From Legionella londiniensis (GTDB lineage: Bacteria; Pseudomonadota; Gammaproteobacteria; Legionellales; Legionellaceae): a stretch of DNA of 54,481 bases. A model generated the notes under the pieces. It had not been told where the DNA came from. It made no database searches and saw only the letters and a list, made by a program, of their open reading frames with translations. Location of the stretch: NCBI RefSeq assembly GCF_001467825.1, contig NZ_LNYK01000014.1:43208-97688 (forward strand), given 5' to 3'. The position numbers and the translations under genes were made by a program. Within the stretch, counting starts at the first letter, position 1. Every line of letters begins with the position of its first letter. Shown here piece after piece: positions 17,324 through 25,931 of this stretch.

Positions 17324-18367
17324 ATGCGTATTCCTGTAAACAAAGGCTGTGAAGAGCAATGGCAACACTTTCAGGAAAAAGTCAATTTTCTAAAACAAGC
17401 TGACTCTTACAATGAATCCTGTAAAGAAATTGAAGCGATCGAAACTCATATGTCATGGGTATTTCTTACCGATAAACATGCCTATAAATTAAAAAAACCG
17501 GTTAATTTTTCCTACATTGATTTCAGTACTTTATCTAAACGGTTTAATAGTTGCCATCGTGAATTGATTTTGAATCAAAAATTGGCAAGAGGGATTTATC
17601 AAAATATCATCCCCTTTCTGCAAGATAAAAAAGGACATTTTTGTCCTGTAGGGGGAAGTATTGACGGAACTGTTGAGGAGTGGCTTTTAAAAATGAAGCG
17701 ATTTCCCCGGGAAAACACTCTGGATAATGCCATACTCAATCAACACTTGAACCAAGAGATACTGTATGAAGCCGCAACCCATTTAATGAATTTTTATCAG
17801 GAAAGTCGTCCCATTTTATTTGAGCCTCATGCTTACCTGGAACGATTAAAAGAAAAGATAGCAAAAAATTTGCACTCACTTCTGAACCCACGCTATGAAT
17901 TAGATCCTATTTTTTTACAGGAAGTAGCCGACGCTCAATTGCATAAACTCGCTGAGTTAAGCAACTATATCAGCCATCGCATAGCAGAAGGCCGTATCAG
18001 AGAATGCCACGGGGATTTAAGGGCAGAACATATTTGCCTGGCCTCTCCGCCTATTATCACTGATCGGTTGGAATTTAGCGATCAACTGAGAATCATGGAT
18101 CCATTAGAAGAATTGTCATATTTGTATATTGAATGCCAATATTTAGGACAAAAAGAAGCAGGTGAATTATTTTATAACGTGTACCATAAAAAATTGGGAG
18201 ATGCTCCGCATCCGGAACTCCTGAAACTCTTTAAAAGCTACCGCGCGTGCCTCAAAGCCAAGCTTGCCATATGGCACCTGGATGATTACCGTGTTCATAA
18301 TCAACAGAAATGGCATGATAAAGCGAAAGCGTATTTAAACTTATCAACAGCAATCTTTCATGAATAA
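17324..18367 (+). CDS. Aminoglycoside-phosphotransferase-like kinase (COG2187 type)
   Basis: A 347-residue protein kinase-like fold phosphotransferase. The nucleotide-binding Lys lies in AYKLKKPVNFSY, the catalytic loop is CHGDLRAEHICL (HGDxxxxN-like with His in place of the usual Asn), and the metal-binding Asp is in ITDRLEFSD. These features match the N-terminal kinase half of the COG2187 family, which is often fused to a C-terminal P-loop ATPase; here that half is absent. The substrate is unknown. Divergent from the nosP-like operon, with 150 bases between the start codons, so a shared control region is possible. No resistance phenotype should be assumed from the family name. Confidence 0.75.
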   Translation: MRIPVNKGCEEQWQHFQEKVNFLKQADSYNESCKEIEAIETHMSWVFLTDKHAYKLKKPVNFSYIDFSTLSKRFNSCHRELILNQKLARGIYQNIIPFLQDKKGHFCPVGGSIDGTVEEWLLKMKRFPRENTLDNAILNQHLNQEILYEAATHLMNFYQESRPILFEPHAYLERLKEKIAKNLHSLLNPRYELDPIFLQEVADAQLHKLAELSNYISHRIAEGRIRECHGDLRAEHICLASPPIITDRLEFSDQLRIMDPLEELSYLYIECQYLGQKEAGELFYNVYHKKLGDAPHPELLKLFKSYRACLKAKLAIWHLDDYRVHNQQKWHDKAKAYLNLSTAIFHE

Positions 18368-18394
18368 AATACGCCAAACCGGTAATCCCAAGCT

Positions 18395-19411
18395 TTAACA
18401 ATCTTTTTTTTCTGTCCGCCTTAATGGAAATTCTCTGGATAACTCAACCATTGAGCCATTTTGGTATATGGTTAAAATTGCTTCAGCGAATAAGGGCGCT
18501 GCATCTAACATTATCAGCTTATTTTCCTGCAATATTTTATCCAGCCGAAACGGTGATACCGTATTGGTAATAATCACCCTCTCAAGCGCCGGCTCAGAAA
18601 GATTTTTATTGCTTTCACCCGCAAAGAGCCCGTGTGTTGCGCAGGCAACAATCCTTTTAGCGCCCTGCTTGTTCAATGCATCAGCTGCGAGCTGCAATGT
18701 GCTGCCTGAACTGATGATGTCATCGATAATCACCGCCGTGCGCCCCTTCACATTTCCAACGACAAGCTGCCCTCCGGTGACTTCGTCTTTGCTTCTTTTC
18801 TTTTGTAAGAAAGCATTGCCAATCTCTTTTTGCAGCAATTGGCCAAGCAGTTCCTGAAACAGCTCTGCGCGCTTTGCGCCGCCTGCATCGGGAGAAACCA
18901 CAACGATTTCTTCATCGTGCAGCAAGTCTGCGACATAAGGCGCAAAAAGCAGACGGGCCTCCAAATGTTCAACGGGTATTGAAAAAGCATTCTGTAAAGC
19001 AGCCAGATTATGGATATCCATTGTAAGAAGCGCATCAGCCCCGGATGCTTCCAGCAAGCGTGCCATATATTTCATGGTCACCGGATCGCGCGTTTTGGTT
19101 TTCCTGTCTTTTCGCGCATATGCGAAATAAGGGATGACGGCTATCACCTTTGCGGCAAATGCATCCTTTAAGGCAGCTATGAGAAATAAAAGCCGACATA
19201 TTTTATCGTTAACGCTTTGCTCTCTATCGCTATATAAAGATTGCAGGACAAAAACAGTTTGTCCGCGTACTGACTCTAAAGATCGGATTTTATGTTCTCC
19301 ATCCGCGAAATCTCGTTCTTCAAGTTCAGCAAGCCTTATGCAACTTGAAGATTGCGCGATTTTTTCACCAAATTGACGAGATGCATTAATGGCAAAAAGC
19401 TTGATATCCAT
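18395..19411 (-). CDS. prs: Ribose-phosphate pyrophosphokinase (PRPP synthase), divergent
   Basis: A 338-residue PRPP synthase, making phosphoribosyl pyrophosphate from ribose 5-phosphate and ATP. Visible: the DGEHKIR segment, the PYFAYARKDRK ATP-loop region, MDIHN with the metal-binding His, VVSPDAGGAKRA, and the PRPP-binding loop VIIDDIISSGSTL. It is somewhat longer and more divergent than the standard bacterial enzyme (about 315 residues), so it is probably a second, specialised copy. It is last in a minus-strand set with pncB and pncA; PRPP is the co-substrate of PncB, so a role in NAD salvage is a reasonable inference. It is separated from cysQ by 152 bases. Confidence 0.88.
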   Translation of the reverse strand: MDIKLFAINASRQFGEKIAQSSSCIRLAELEERDFADGEHKIRSLESVRGQTVFVLQSLYSDREQSVNDKICRLLFLIAALKDAFAAKVIAVIPYFAYARKDRKTKTRDPVTMKYMARLLEASGADALLTMDIHNLAALQNAFSIPVEHLEARLLFAPYVADLLHDEEIVVVSPDAGGAKRAELFQELLGQLLQKEIGNAFLQKKRSKDEVTGGQLVVGNVKGRTAVIIDDIISSGSTLQLAADALNKQGAKRIVACATHGLFAGESNKNLSEPALERVIITNTVSPFRLDKILQENKLIMLDAAPLFAEAILTIYQNGSMVELSREFPLRRTEKKDC

Positions 19412-19563
19412 ATCCCTTATCCTTCATTTAATCCTCGCTACTTTTAGCTCATCTCAAGAGCCTTGCGACAAGATATATCCTGATATCCAGAAATATCTTT
19501 CGTGTTATTCATGCAAACCTGGATTATGGCTGTGCCTAATCCAGGCGACTGAAGAGATCATGC

Positions 19564-20397
19564 TTAAAGGCAATTACGCACTTCCTTGGCTAGTAAAGCG
19601 CTTGCTGCAAAAAAACTATCTTGAATGACAGTTAATTTTTGCGCATAGTCTATTTTTTTCCCCGAAGCTAAAAAAACCTCGCCGCCTGCCTCCTCCAAAA
19701 TGATTTCGGGACCGCATACATCCCAAAGGTGGCAACGGCCAGAAAAATTAAAATATAAATCAGCCTCCCCCTCTGCTATCTTGCCGAGTTTCAAACCAAT
19801 GGATCCCTGCTTGACAAATTTTTTAATTCCCATGCGCTCTGCAATTTTTTGGGCTTCAGGACTCCAATGGCTTCTCGATTGAATCAAAACGGCCTCTTCT
19901 GAGTCTGTTATCGCCCGCACTTCAAGTTTCTGATGCTTCTCGCCCTTTAATAAAAATGCACCAGATCCTTTAGCAGCATAATAAAGGTGTCCAAGCGTTG
20001 GTTGATAAACAACGCCAAGGCACGGCCTGCCATTGACCACCAGCCCAATCATCACAGACCATTCATCAATGCCTTTGATAAATTCCTGCGTGCCGTCTAT
20101 GGGGTCGATAAACCAGATGCGTTTATTGTCATACGCCTCACCGAATACAGGACCTTCCTCGGAAATCACAATATCTTCAGGAAAAAATTGTTTAATTTTC
20201 TCAATCAGAAAATCACTCACTGCTTCATCTGCATCCGTTACCGGATTGTACTCAACCGTATTTTTATTGCGTATGCTGAAATTTTTCTGGCTGATTTTTT
20301 TAGCAATGCTCCCTGCTTCACGAACCATGTGAATTGCTGCATGCAACTCATCGGCCAAATATATTGTCTTTCCTGTTTCCGGGATATTTTCAGCCAT
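19564..20397 (-). CDS. cysQ: 3'(2'),5'-bisphosphate nucleotidase CysQ-like
   Basis: A 277-residue inositol-monophosphatase-superfamily enzyme. Metal-binding motifs are present: Glu-Glu in VISEEGP, FIDPIDGTQEF (DPxDGT), and LWDVCGPEIILEEAGG (WDxxxxxxxxxEAGG). CysQ removes the 3'-phosphate from PAP formed in sulfate assimilation; relatives also act on inositol phosphates or NADP. Start: ATG at 20397 has GAGGTGG upstream and overlaps the capA stop (ATGGCTGA); the open frame extends further upstream to 20436 but without support. Its place among NAD-salvage genes hints at a nucleotide-recycling role. Confidence 0.88.
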   Translation of the reverse strand: MAENIPETGKTIYLADELHAAIHMVREAGSIAKKISQKNFSIRNKNTVEYNPVTDADEAVSDFLIEKIKQFFPEDIVISEEGPVFGEAYDNKRIWFIDPIDGTQEFIKGIDEWSVMIGLVVNGRPCLGVVYQPTLGHLYYAAKGSGAFLLKGEKHQKLEVRAITDSEEAVLIQSRSHWSPEAQKIAERMGIKKFVKQGSIGLKLGKIAEGEADLYFNFSGRCHLWDVCGPEIILEEAGGEVFLASGKKIDYAQKLTVIQDSFFAASALLAKEVRNCL

Positions 20398-21514
20398 GTA
20401 TAACCACCTCAAAACTATTTGAACCCCGTTTCCCAAGCGTTATCTCTGTCAGGAACGGCGATGAGCTTTTTTGCATTGTTTCAAGCATCCATTTAAAATC
20501 ATGGATAGCAGGATAATGAAGGCTAAACTTTTTTATCTCCATAGGCACAAGTTCGATATGCTTAATCCAGAGCGTAATCGGGTCAAACTTCAGGAAATAC
20601 ATCAATGATAAATGCCCTTTGTATTCCTCATATCCACTAATTCCTTCATAATCATTAAAAAAATCCCCACAACCATACAAAATAGGCATATGGTTATAAA
20701 TCTCAATTCCCTGCGGATGATGGGAAGAATGGCCATGCAACAAATGAATACCTGCTTCATCTATGAGTTCGTGGGCGAAATCCTGATGCTCGGCTGGTAT
20801 CTGATAACCCCAATTTCCACCCCAGTGAATACTGACGATACAAATGTCGCCAGGCTTTCTAAAGTAATCAATCGTATTTTTTATGATTGTCACTGTATCA
20901 GAACTTAAATCATCCAGAAGCCATACCCCTGGCCGGTTTGCCCTTGCCTGCCACCCAGCAGGAATACCGCTTGTTTCTAGCCCTAGCGAAAAAATCAAGC
21001 AACGATTGCGTTCATTTAAAGGGATAATAGCGGGCATTTGAGCTTGATCAAGATTTTCACCAGCGCCTGAAGTGTTTATGCCGGCTTTATGCAAAACCTT
21101 CAGGGTTTCAATTAGACCATCCCGCCCCCAATCCATCACATGATTGTTTGCTAATGCGCAAACATCAATTCCTGCTGCTTGAAGGGTTATAATATTACCT
21201 GGATGCATGCGATAATGAATGCCTTTGTTTTCCCAGGGGGTATCATGGCTTGTGATGCTGGTTTCAAGATTGATAAGCTTGATTTCTGGCTTTCTCAAGT
21301 TCCATTCTTTCAAGGCATCACCCCATATATAGTCGCTGCTGACTTCTCTCGGAATAGAACCATTCACTTCTTCGGCAAGACGTATATATTCTCTTGCATC
21401 TTTAACATAAGATTCATATAAAACAGGATTCGAGGGAGAAGGAAGGATTTGGTCGATACCTCTGCCTGTCATCACATCACCAGAGACAAAAATTGTGAGC
21501 AAACGATTATCCAT
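20390..21514 (-). CDS. CapA-family metallophosphatase-like protein
   Basis: A 374-residue protein of the CapA/PgsA family (calcineurin-like fold). Metal-site motifs run in order: SGDVMTGR (residues 10-17), INLETSI, ALANNHVMDWG, SIHWGGNWG and HGHSSHHPQG. CapA in bacilli takes part in poly-gamma-glutamate production, but most family members in other phyla lack the partner genes and have unknown function, as here. There is no signal peptide or membrane anchor, so it is likely cytosolic and may be a phosphoesterase. It lies between pncA (35-base gap) and cysQ (8-base overlap), so probably co-transcribed. Confidence 0.85.
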   Translation of the reverse strand: MDNRLLTIFVSGDVMTGRGIDQILPSPSNPVLYESYVKDAREYIRLAEEVNGSIPREVSSDYIWGDALKEWNLRKPEIKLINLETSITSHDTPWENKGIHYRMHPGNIITLQAAGIDVCALANNHVMDWGRDGLIETLKVLHKAGINTSGAGENLDQAQMPAIIPLNERNRCLIFSLGLETSGIPAGWQARANRPGVWLLDDLSSDTVTIIKNTIDYFRKPGDICIVSIHWGGNWGYQIPAEHQDFAHELIDEAGIHLLHGHSSHHPQGIEIYNHMPILYGCGDFFNDYEGISGYEEYKGHLSLMYFLKFDPITLWIKHIELVPMEIKKFSLHYPAIHDFKWMLETMQKSSSPFLTEITLGKRGSNSFEVVIHG

Positions 21515-21549
21515 AACCCGACTCTCTCTTCATGCAATCATTATAAAGA

Positions 21550-22155
21550 CTATAGATCAGAACTGTTGATGATATGAACATCCTTTTGTACAAGTTCATT
21601 TTTTATCTTCTGATAATTCTCTTTGCTTAAAGGCCGGACTGCATCATCAATCAGGAAACAACGAAATCCTTCTTTAATTGCATCTTTAATGCTGTAATAA
21701 ACACAAACATCTGCTGCCAAACCGCAAAAATAAAGCTCTGATGCTTTTTTTTCACGCAAGAAACCCGCAAGTCCAATGGATGTTTTATGATCATTTTCAT
21801 AAAAGCAGCTATAGCTATCAATTTCAGGATCAACTCCCTTTCTAAAAATTGCTTCTATCGGTTTTACGTCAAGCTTTGCGTGAAATTCAGCGCCGTAACT
21901 GCCCTGCACGCAATGATCTGGCCAAAGTATCTGCTCCTGGCCATTCATGCGGAGTGTATCGAACGGTTTTTTATTTTTATGATTGGAGGCGAAACTCATA
22001 TGATTGGCAGGATGCCAGTCCTGAGTCGCTATCACCAAATCAAACTTGGGCGCAATTTGATTGATGACGGGGATAATTGCATTGCCTTCGGAGACTTCCA
22101 GTGGCCCTTCTGGCATAAAATCGTTTTGTACATCTATGAGGATTAAGGTCTTCAT
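21550..22155 (-). CDS. pncA: Nicotinamidase
   Basis: A 201-residue isochorismatase-fold amidase converting nicotinamide to nicotinate. The catalytic triad is visible: Asp8 in LIDVQNDF, Lys106 in FRKGVDP and Cys151 in AADVCVYYS. Metal ligands: Asp46 and His48 in QDWHP, His52, and His81 in WPDHCVQ. Its start overlaps the pncB stop by 4 bases, so the two consecutive steps of the Preiss-Handler salvage route are translationally coupled. Confidence 0.95.
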   Translation of the reverse strand: MKTLILIDVQNDFMPEGPLEVSEGNAIIPVINQIAPKFDLVIATQDWHPANHMSFASNHKNKKPFDTLRMNGQEQILWPDHCVQGSYGAEFHAKLDVKPIEAIFRKGVDPEIDSYSCFYENDHKTSIGLAGFLREKKASELYFCGLAADVCVYYSIKDAIKEGFRCFLIDDAVRPLSKENYQKIKNELVQKDVHIINSSDL

Positions 22156-23564
22156 GCTTTCTTCTCTAGATGTTCCTCAATCAATTTCTGGCGAATGTGA
22201 TGCAAACCCTCGCTTAAACCGACCTTATACACTTCTGAATCCTCTAGCCGTTTATACTCTTCAGGCAGGAGTGACAAGCGCTCTTGGCAGTATTGTTGAA
22301 TTTCTGAAAGCGACTTGGGCTTGACTGTTCTTTCGCCGTTAGCAAAAACTTTGTTCAATACCGGCTCCAGTTTATATTGCCTGATATGCCAGCTCTGCTC
22401 TGGCTCAAACGGATGATGCATTTTATTGAATGCTTCTTCATCCTTCAAAGCCACAAGATCCATACCCGCAAACCGGTTATGTTCGTCTAACAGTCGGTAA
22501 ACCTGTTTTTTGCAAGGCAAAGTAATTTTATCCGTGGTTTCAGACAGCTTGATCCTTGGCTTACCATTAGAATAGGCCAATTTGTATACTCCATCCAATG
22601 CTGCATCAGGCCTGCCGATAACCAAACTGGTTCCTACCCCAAAGAGGTCAATAGGTGCGTTTTTTTTAAGCAAATCCTGAATCGCAAACTCGTCTAATTG
22701 GTTGGAAGCTGCAATCTTGACATAATGCAACCCCGCATCATCAAGCATTTGCCGGGATTTTTTGGCAAGCTCGGCAAGATCTCCGCTATCCAGCCGAATT
22801 CCCATGAGCCTATGCCCCCTTTTTTCCATTTCTTTCCCAACCTTAATTGCATTGGGAACACCGACTTTCAGTGTGTCATAGGTATCGACAAGAAATACGC
22901 TCTCTTCTGGCCAAATTGTGGCAAAGTCCCTGAATGCATCCAATTCATTGTCATAGCTTTGAATAAAAGAATGAGACATGGTTCCTGAAACTGGAATTTG
23001 ATAATCCCGACCCGCCCGCACATTACTCGTGGCATTGAATCCACCAATGATAGCTGCTCGGCTGGCGTAGTATCCCCCCACTGCCTGAGCCCTGCGCAAA
23101 CCAAAATCTACCAGTTGCCTGTTCCCCGCAACTTGACGGATACGGCTTGCTTTTGTGGCTATTAAGGTTTGAAAATTCAGGACATTGAGTAATAATGTTT
23201 CAATAATTTGAGCCTCGATCAAGTTTGCCTCAACAGAGACTACAGGTCTTGTCGGGAAAACCAAATCTCCCTCTAAAGCCGCATAGACAGTGCCTTTAAA
23301 GCGAAAACCCTTCAAAAAATCAATAAAATCCGGATGAAAATGATGTTGTTTTAAAAATTCGATATCATCCGAATCAAAACGTAAGGTTTCAAGTATATTT
23401 AAAAAATCTTCAAGGCCTGCAAAAACAGCATAGCCATTATGCAAAGGCAGCTTTCGAAAAAAATAATCAAATATCGCATCATGATTGTTTTTCCCTTTTA
23501 AAAAATACACCTGCGCCATAGTCAGTTGATATTGATCCGTATATGTTGCGGTAAAGTTGAGCAT
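22152..23564 (-). CDS. pncB: Nicotinate phosphoribosyltransferase
   Basis: A 470-residue type II phosphoribosyltransferase joining nicotinate with PRPP to make nicotinate mononucleotide. Family features: the N-terminal TDQYQLTMAQVYF, VDFGLRRAQ, GFNATSNVRAG, the central VDTYDTLKVGVPNAI and MGIRLDSGDLAEL, and GVGTSLV near the phosphate site. First of the minus-strand set pncB-pncA-capA-cysQ-prs. No obvious ribosome-binding site precedes the ATG. Confidence 0.95.
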   Translation of the reverse strand: MLNFTATYTDQYQLTMAQVYFLKGKNNHDAIFDYFFRKLPLHNGYAVFAGLEDFLNILETLRFDSDDIEFLKQHHFHPDFIDFLKGFRFKGTVYAALEGDLVFPTRPVVSVEANLIEAQIIETLLLNVLNFQTLIATKASRIRQVAGNRQLVDFGLRRAQAVGGYYASRAAIIGGFNATSNVRAGRDYQIPVSGTMSHSFIQSYDNELDAFRDFATIWPEESVFLVDTYDTLKVGVPNAIKVGKEMEKRGHRLMGIRLDSGDLAELAKKSRQMLDDAGLHYVKIAASNQLDEFAIQDLLKKNAPIDLFGVGTSLVIGRPDAALDGVYKLAYSNGKPRIKLSETTDKITLPCKKQVYRLLDEHNRFAGMDLVALKDEEAFNKMHHPFEPEQSWHIRQYKLEPVLNKVFANGERTVKPKSLSEIQQYCQERLSLLPEEYKRLEDSEVYKVGLSEGLHHIRQKLIEEHLEKKA

Positions 23565-23745
23565 ATCAGGTAAACCCCATTGTGCTGGAATAATCTATAG
23601 TCGGAAGCATTTTGCCCTATTAGTCCTGCAATACCAGTATTATGGTTTAATTTTTGCTTCCTTTTCTTCTCTTGCTGTTTTGCGCTGCGTGCTGAAAGAG
23701 AAGCCAGGCGGCAAAATTAGATGAAGATACATTTTAGGTGTTTTT

Positions 23746-24297
23746 TTATGCTTTGGAAATGTAAGCATTGCCCTTGATATAAAATCTGAGGAGCTTCTCG
23801 GCCCACTCTTTTGCATATTCAACCCCAATTCTTGGGCGCGATTCAATGCTGAAACTGTCCTCATGCTCAGGCAATGCGATATAGAAACGGTCGCTTAATA
23901 AATTTTCATTATTTAAATTTTTATTAATTTCCATTGCCCTGCATAAACGTCCTGGGCCATTGGTTGGTTTATCGATGTTTTTAATTGGCTCCAATGCTCT
24001 GATAAGGACTGCTGCGCCATGCCCTTCCGGCTCAGTAACCACATTCAGGCAATAATGAATACCATAGATTAAATACACATATGCAAATCCAGGAGGGCCA
24101 AACATCACCTTGGTGCGATTAGTCACACCCTTTGAAGAATGGGCTGCCAAATCATGAGGGCCAAGATAGGCTTCTACCTCAACAATCTTGCCAATTCGCT
24201 CAATATGGCTTGTTTTATGAACAAGATACTTGCCCAGCAACTCTTGAGCCACAATCTCCGTATCTCGATCATAAAAATCACGGTTCAGTTTTTTCAT
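23746..24297 (-). CDS. 3-methyladenine DNA glycosylase (AAG/Mpg family)
   Basis: A 183-residue base-excision enzyme removing alkylated purines. It shows the family hallmarks: ELLGKYLVHK, IVEVEAYLGPHDLAAHS with the catalytic Glu, MFGPPGFAYVYLIYG with the intercalating Tyr region, and GPGRLCRAMEI. Full length. It starts 3 bases after the end of the small unknown gene 24301-24639, so the two form an operon. Confidence 0.93.
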   Translation of the reverse strand: MKKLNRDFYDRDTEIVAQELLGKYLVHKTSHIERIGKIVEVEAYLGPHDLAAHSSKGVTNRTKVMFGPPGFAYVYLIYGIHYCLNVVTEPEGHGAAVLIRALEPIKNIDKPTNGPGRLCRAMEINKNLNNENLLSDRFYIALPEHEDSFSIESRPRIGVEYAKEWAEKLLRFYIKGNAYISKA

Positions 24298-24300
24298 ACA

Positions 24301-24639
24301 TCAGGCAATAGAATTGCGGGTTAGAAGAGAAATATCTGACTCTTTTTCTTGCATTTCTATTGTCATTTCTTCCACTTTTAAAAAAAGAGGGTAAATTTTT
24401 GGATTATGCTGCATGAGGCGGGAAAGGATATTGACCTTGATATTTTCCAGCAGTTTAATCTTCTCTTCGGTATCATTAAAATTCTTGATTTTCTCAATTA
24501 TGTCATGTAACGCTGAGTATGGGAAAGAATGAACTTCGCTCGCGGATTTTGACTGGATATATAAATCAAACTCATTCTCTAAACGCTTAATCTCGCAACA
24601 ATAATAATTCAATCGTTTTTTATCGATGACTGAAAACAT
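24301..24639 (-). CDS. Hypothetical protein, helical, 112 residues
   Basis: Not recognised. The protein is largely alpha-helical by composition, with charged heptad-like stretches (EIKRLENEFDLYIQ, IIEKIKNF, EEKIKLLENIKV, LKVEEMTIEMQEKE), no signal peptide and two adjacent Cys near the N-terminus. A clear Shine-Dalgarno (AAGAGG, 4 bases before ATG) supports that it is translated. It is upstream of and nearly touching the glycosylase gene, and divergent from flgM (201-base gap). Size and helicity would allow a small export-chaperone-like protein such as FlgN/FliT, but no signature supports that. Confidence 0.65.
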   Translation of the reverse strand: MFSVIDKKRLNYYCCEIKRLENEFDLYIQSKSASEVHSFPYSALHDIIEKIKNFNDTEEKIKLLENIKVNILSRLMQHNPKIYPLFLKVEEMTIEMQEKESDISLLTRNSIA

Positions 24640-24783
24640 AAAGCCTCTTATTTTGAACGATGTTTTTAGACTAGCACAGAATTATGATCAACAAAAGCAA
24701 TGAATCAACAAATAGAACCAATAAAGCTTAATTTGTCATTTTTACATTCATATAATAAAAAATCATTTTTTTTAAAAAAAAGC

Positions 24784-24810
24784 TAAAGATTTGAGTTAAA
24801 TTTACGATAA
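24784..24810 (+). promoter_or_regulatory. Sigma-28 (FliA) promoter of flgM
   Basis: TAAAGATT (24784-24791), 11 bases, then TACGATAA (24803-24810). The sigma-28 consensus is TAAAGTTT-N11-GCCGATAA, so the match is 7/8 and 6/8 with exact spacing. Transcription would start about 23 bases before the flgM ATG. Confidence 0.8.
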
Positions 24811-24840
24811 AAAACTCGGGTATCACAGAGGGCAAATATT

Positions 24841-25122
24841 ATGGTTTCACGAAAGGAACAAAAGAATTCTTCCCAACACAAACAAAATCAGCCAGATTCA
24901 ACAGCAGTACCAAAAGAGCTGCTAACAAGCTTAAATTTTGAAGACAGCGCAAGGCAACTCGATGAATTAAAAGCAACTATTTTTAATGCGCCTGAGTTAA
25001 ACTTAAACAAAATTAAGTTTCTGAAAGAAGAAATTGCAAACGGTCGTTACCGTATTCAAAGCGATAAAATTGCCGAGAAGTTGATTGAATTTCAACTCGT
25101 TTCTCAGCCTGAGCCCGCCTAG
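24841..25122 (+). CDS. flgM: Anti-sigma-28 factor FlgM
   Basis: A 93-residue FlgM, which holds sigma-28 (FliA) inactive until the hook-basal body is finished and FlgM is exported. The conserved C-terminal binding region is clear: LNLNKIKFLKEEIANG then YRIQSDKIAEKLIEF. The N-terminal half is polar, rich in Gln, Ser and Lys and probably disordered, as in the family. Shine-Dalgarno GAGGG lies 8 bases before the ATG. A near-consensus sigma-28 promoter lies directly upstream, giving the usual feedback loop, and a strong terminator follows. The common neighbours flgA and flgN are absent, so flgM is a single-gene unit here. Confidence 0.85.
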   Translation: MVSRKEQKNSSQHKQNQPDSTAVPKELLTSLNFEDSARQLDELKATIFNAPELNLNKIKFLKEEIANGRYRIQSDKIAEKLIEFQLVSQPEPA

Positions 25123-25131
25123 GCCGGTTGT

Positions 25132-25164
25132 CATTGCCTTTTCATACAAAAGGCAATGTTTTTT
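25132..25164 (+). terminator. Rho-independent terminator of flgM
   Basis: A perfect 11-bp stem (25132-25142 with 25148-25158), loop CATAC, followed by six T. It starts 9 bases after the flgM stop. Confidence 0.9.
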
Positions 25165-25165
25165 A

Positions 25166-25909
25166 CTATCGCGGCTGCATTCTCAACGCGCCGTCTAACC
25201 GTATCACTTCCCCGTTTAACATTGGGTTTGAAATGACATGAACAACCAAAGCGGCAAATTCTTCCGGTTTGCCAAAGCGCTTGGGAAAGGGAATTGTTGC
25301 TGCCAAACTCTCCTGTACTTCTTTCGGCATTCCAAGCAGCAATGGCGTTGCAATTAAACCTGGAGCAATTGTGTTAACCCGGATTCCGAATTGAGCAAGC
25401 TCTCGTGCTGCCGGCAGCGTCATTGCTACAATGCCTCCTTTGGATGCGCTATATGCAGTCTGGCCAATTTGCCCCTCAAATGCGGCGATGGAGGCGGTAT
25501 TGATAATCACCCCTCGCTCTTCTGTATCAGGCGACGGATGGAGTTCAGTCATAGCCTGTGCCACAACCCGCATAACATTAAACGTTCCAACCAGATTTAC
25601 ATCGATGACCTGCTTAAATTCCTCCAGCGGCATTGGACCATTTTTACCCACCAGGCGTTTTGCCGGCGCAATACCTGCGCAATTAATGCATACACTTGGT
25701 ATGCCAATGGCAGCGATCGTATCTTGCATTGCAAGTTCAACCTCACTGGCAGAACCCACATCGCATGCAAACGCATCAAATTCTATATTATTTGTCTTTT
25801 TATCCCAGACAACGACACGGGCGCCCAATTCGGATAGTTTTTCAGCACAGGCTTTACCCATCCCGGATGCTCCGCCTGTAATAAGCGCAATTTGGTTATC
25901 GAGATTCAT
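25166..25909 (-). CDS. HSD10-like short-chain dehydrogenase (3-hydroxyacyl-CoA dehydrogenase type 2)
   Basis: A 247-residue classical SDR. Cofactor motif GGASGMGKA, NCAG (residues ~80), catalytic Ser in INTASIAAF, and Tyr-x3-Lys in TAYSASKGG. The C-terminal PFPKRFGKPEEFAAL and NPMLNGEVIRLDGALRMQPR are characteristic of the 17-beta-HSD10 group, which oxidises short-chain 3-hydroxyacyl-CoAs in fatty-acid and isoleucine breakdown. Good AAGGAG ribosome-binding site. It follows the isochorismatase-fold gene by 22 bases, a likely two-gene unit. Confidence 0.9.
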   Translation of the reverse strand: MNLDNQIALITGGASGMGKACAEKLSELGARVVVWDKKTNNIEFDAFACDVGSASEVELAMQDTIAAIGIPSVCINCAGIAPAKRLVGKNGPMPLEEFKQVIDVNLVGTFNVMRVVAQAMTELHPSPDTEERGVIINTASIAAFEGQIGQTAYSASKGGIVAMTLPAARELAQFGIRVNTIAPGLIATPLLLGMPKEVQESLAATIPFPKRFGKPEEFAALVVHVISNPMLNGEVIRLDGALRMQPR

Positions 25910-25931
25910 AAAATTCTCCTTGTAGAATCTT

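Noticed and set aside
19389-19628. 79-codon plus-strand frame with a signal-peptide-like start
   Set aside because: It overlaps the starts and ends of the well-supported prs and cysQ genes on the other strand, has no ribosome-binding site, and the rest has no recognisable fold.
18395-23564. The NAD-salvage cluster as a phage-type NAD-restoring anti-defence system
   Set aside because: The genes are the ordinary bacterial Preiss-Handler pncA/pncB type, with no phage genes around. Chromosomal nicotinamide salvage explains them.
23640-23864. 74-codon minus-strand frame at the end of the glycosylase gene
   Set aside because: It overlaps the glycosylase coding region in another frame and shows no recognisable protein features.
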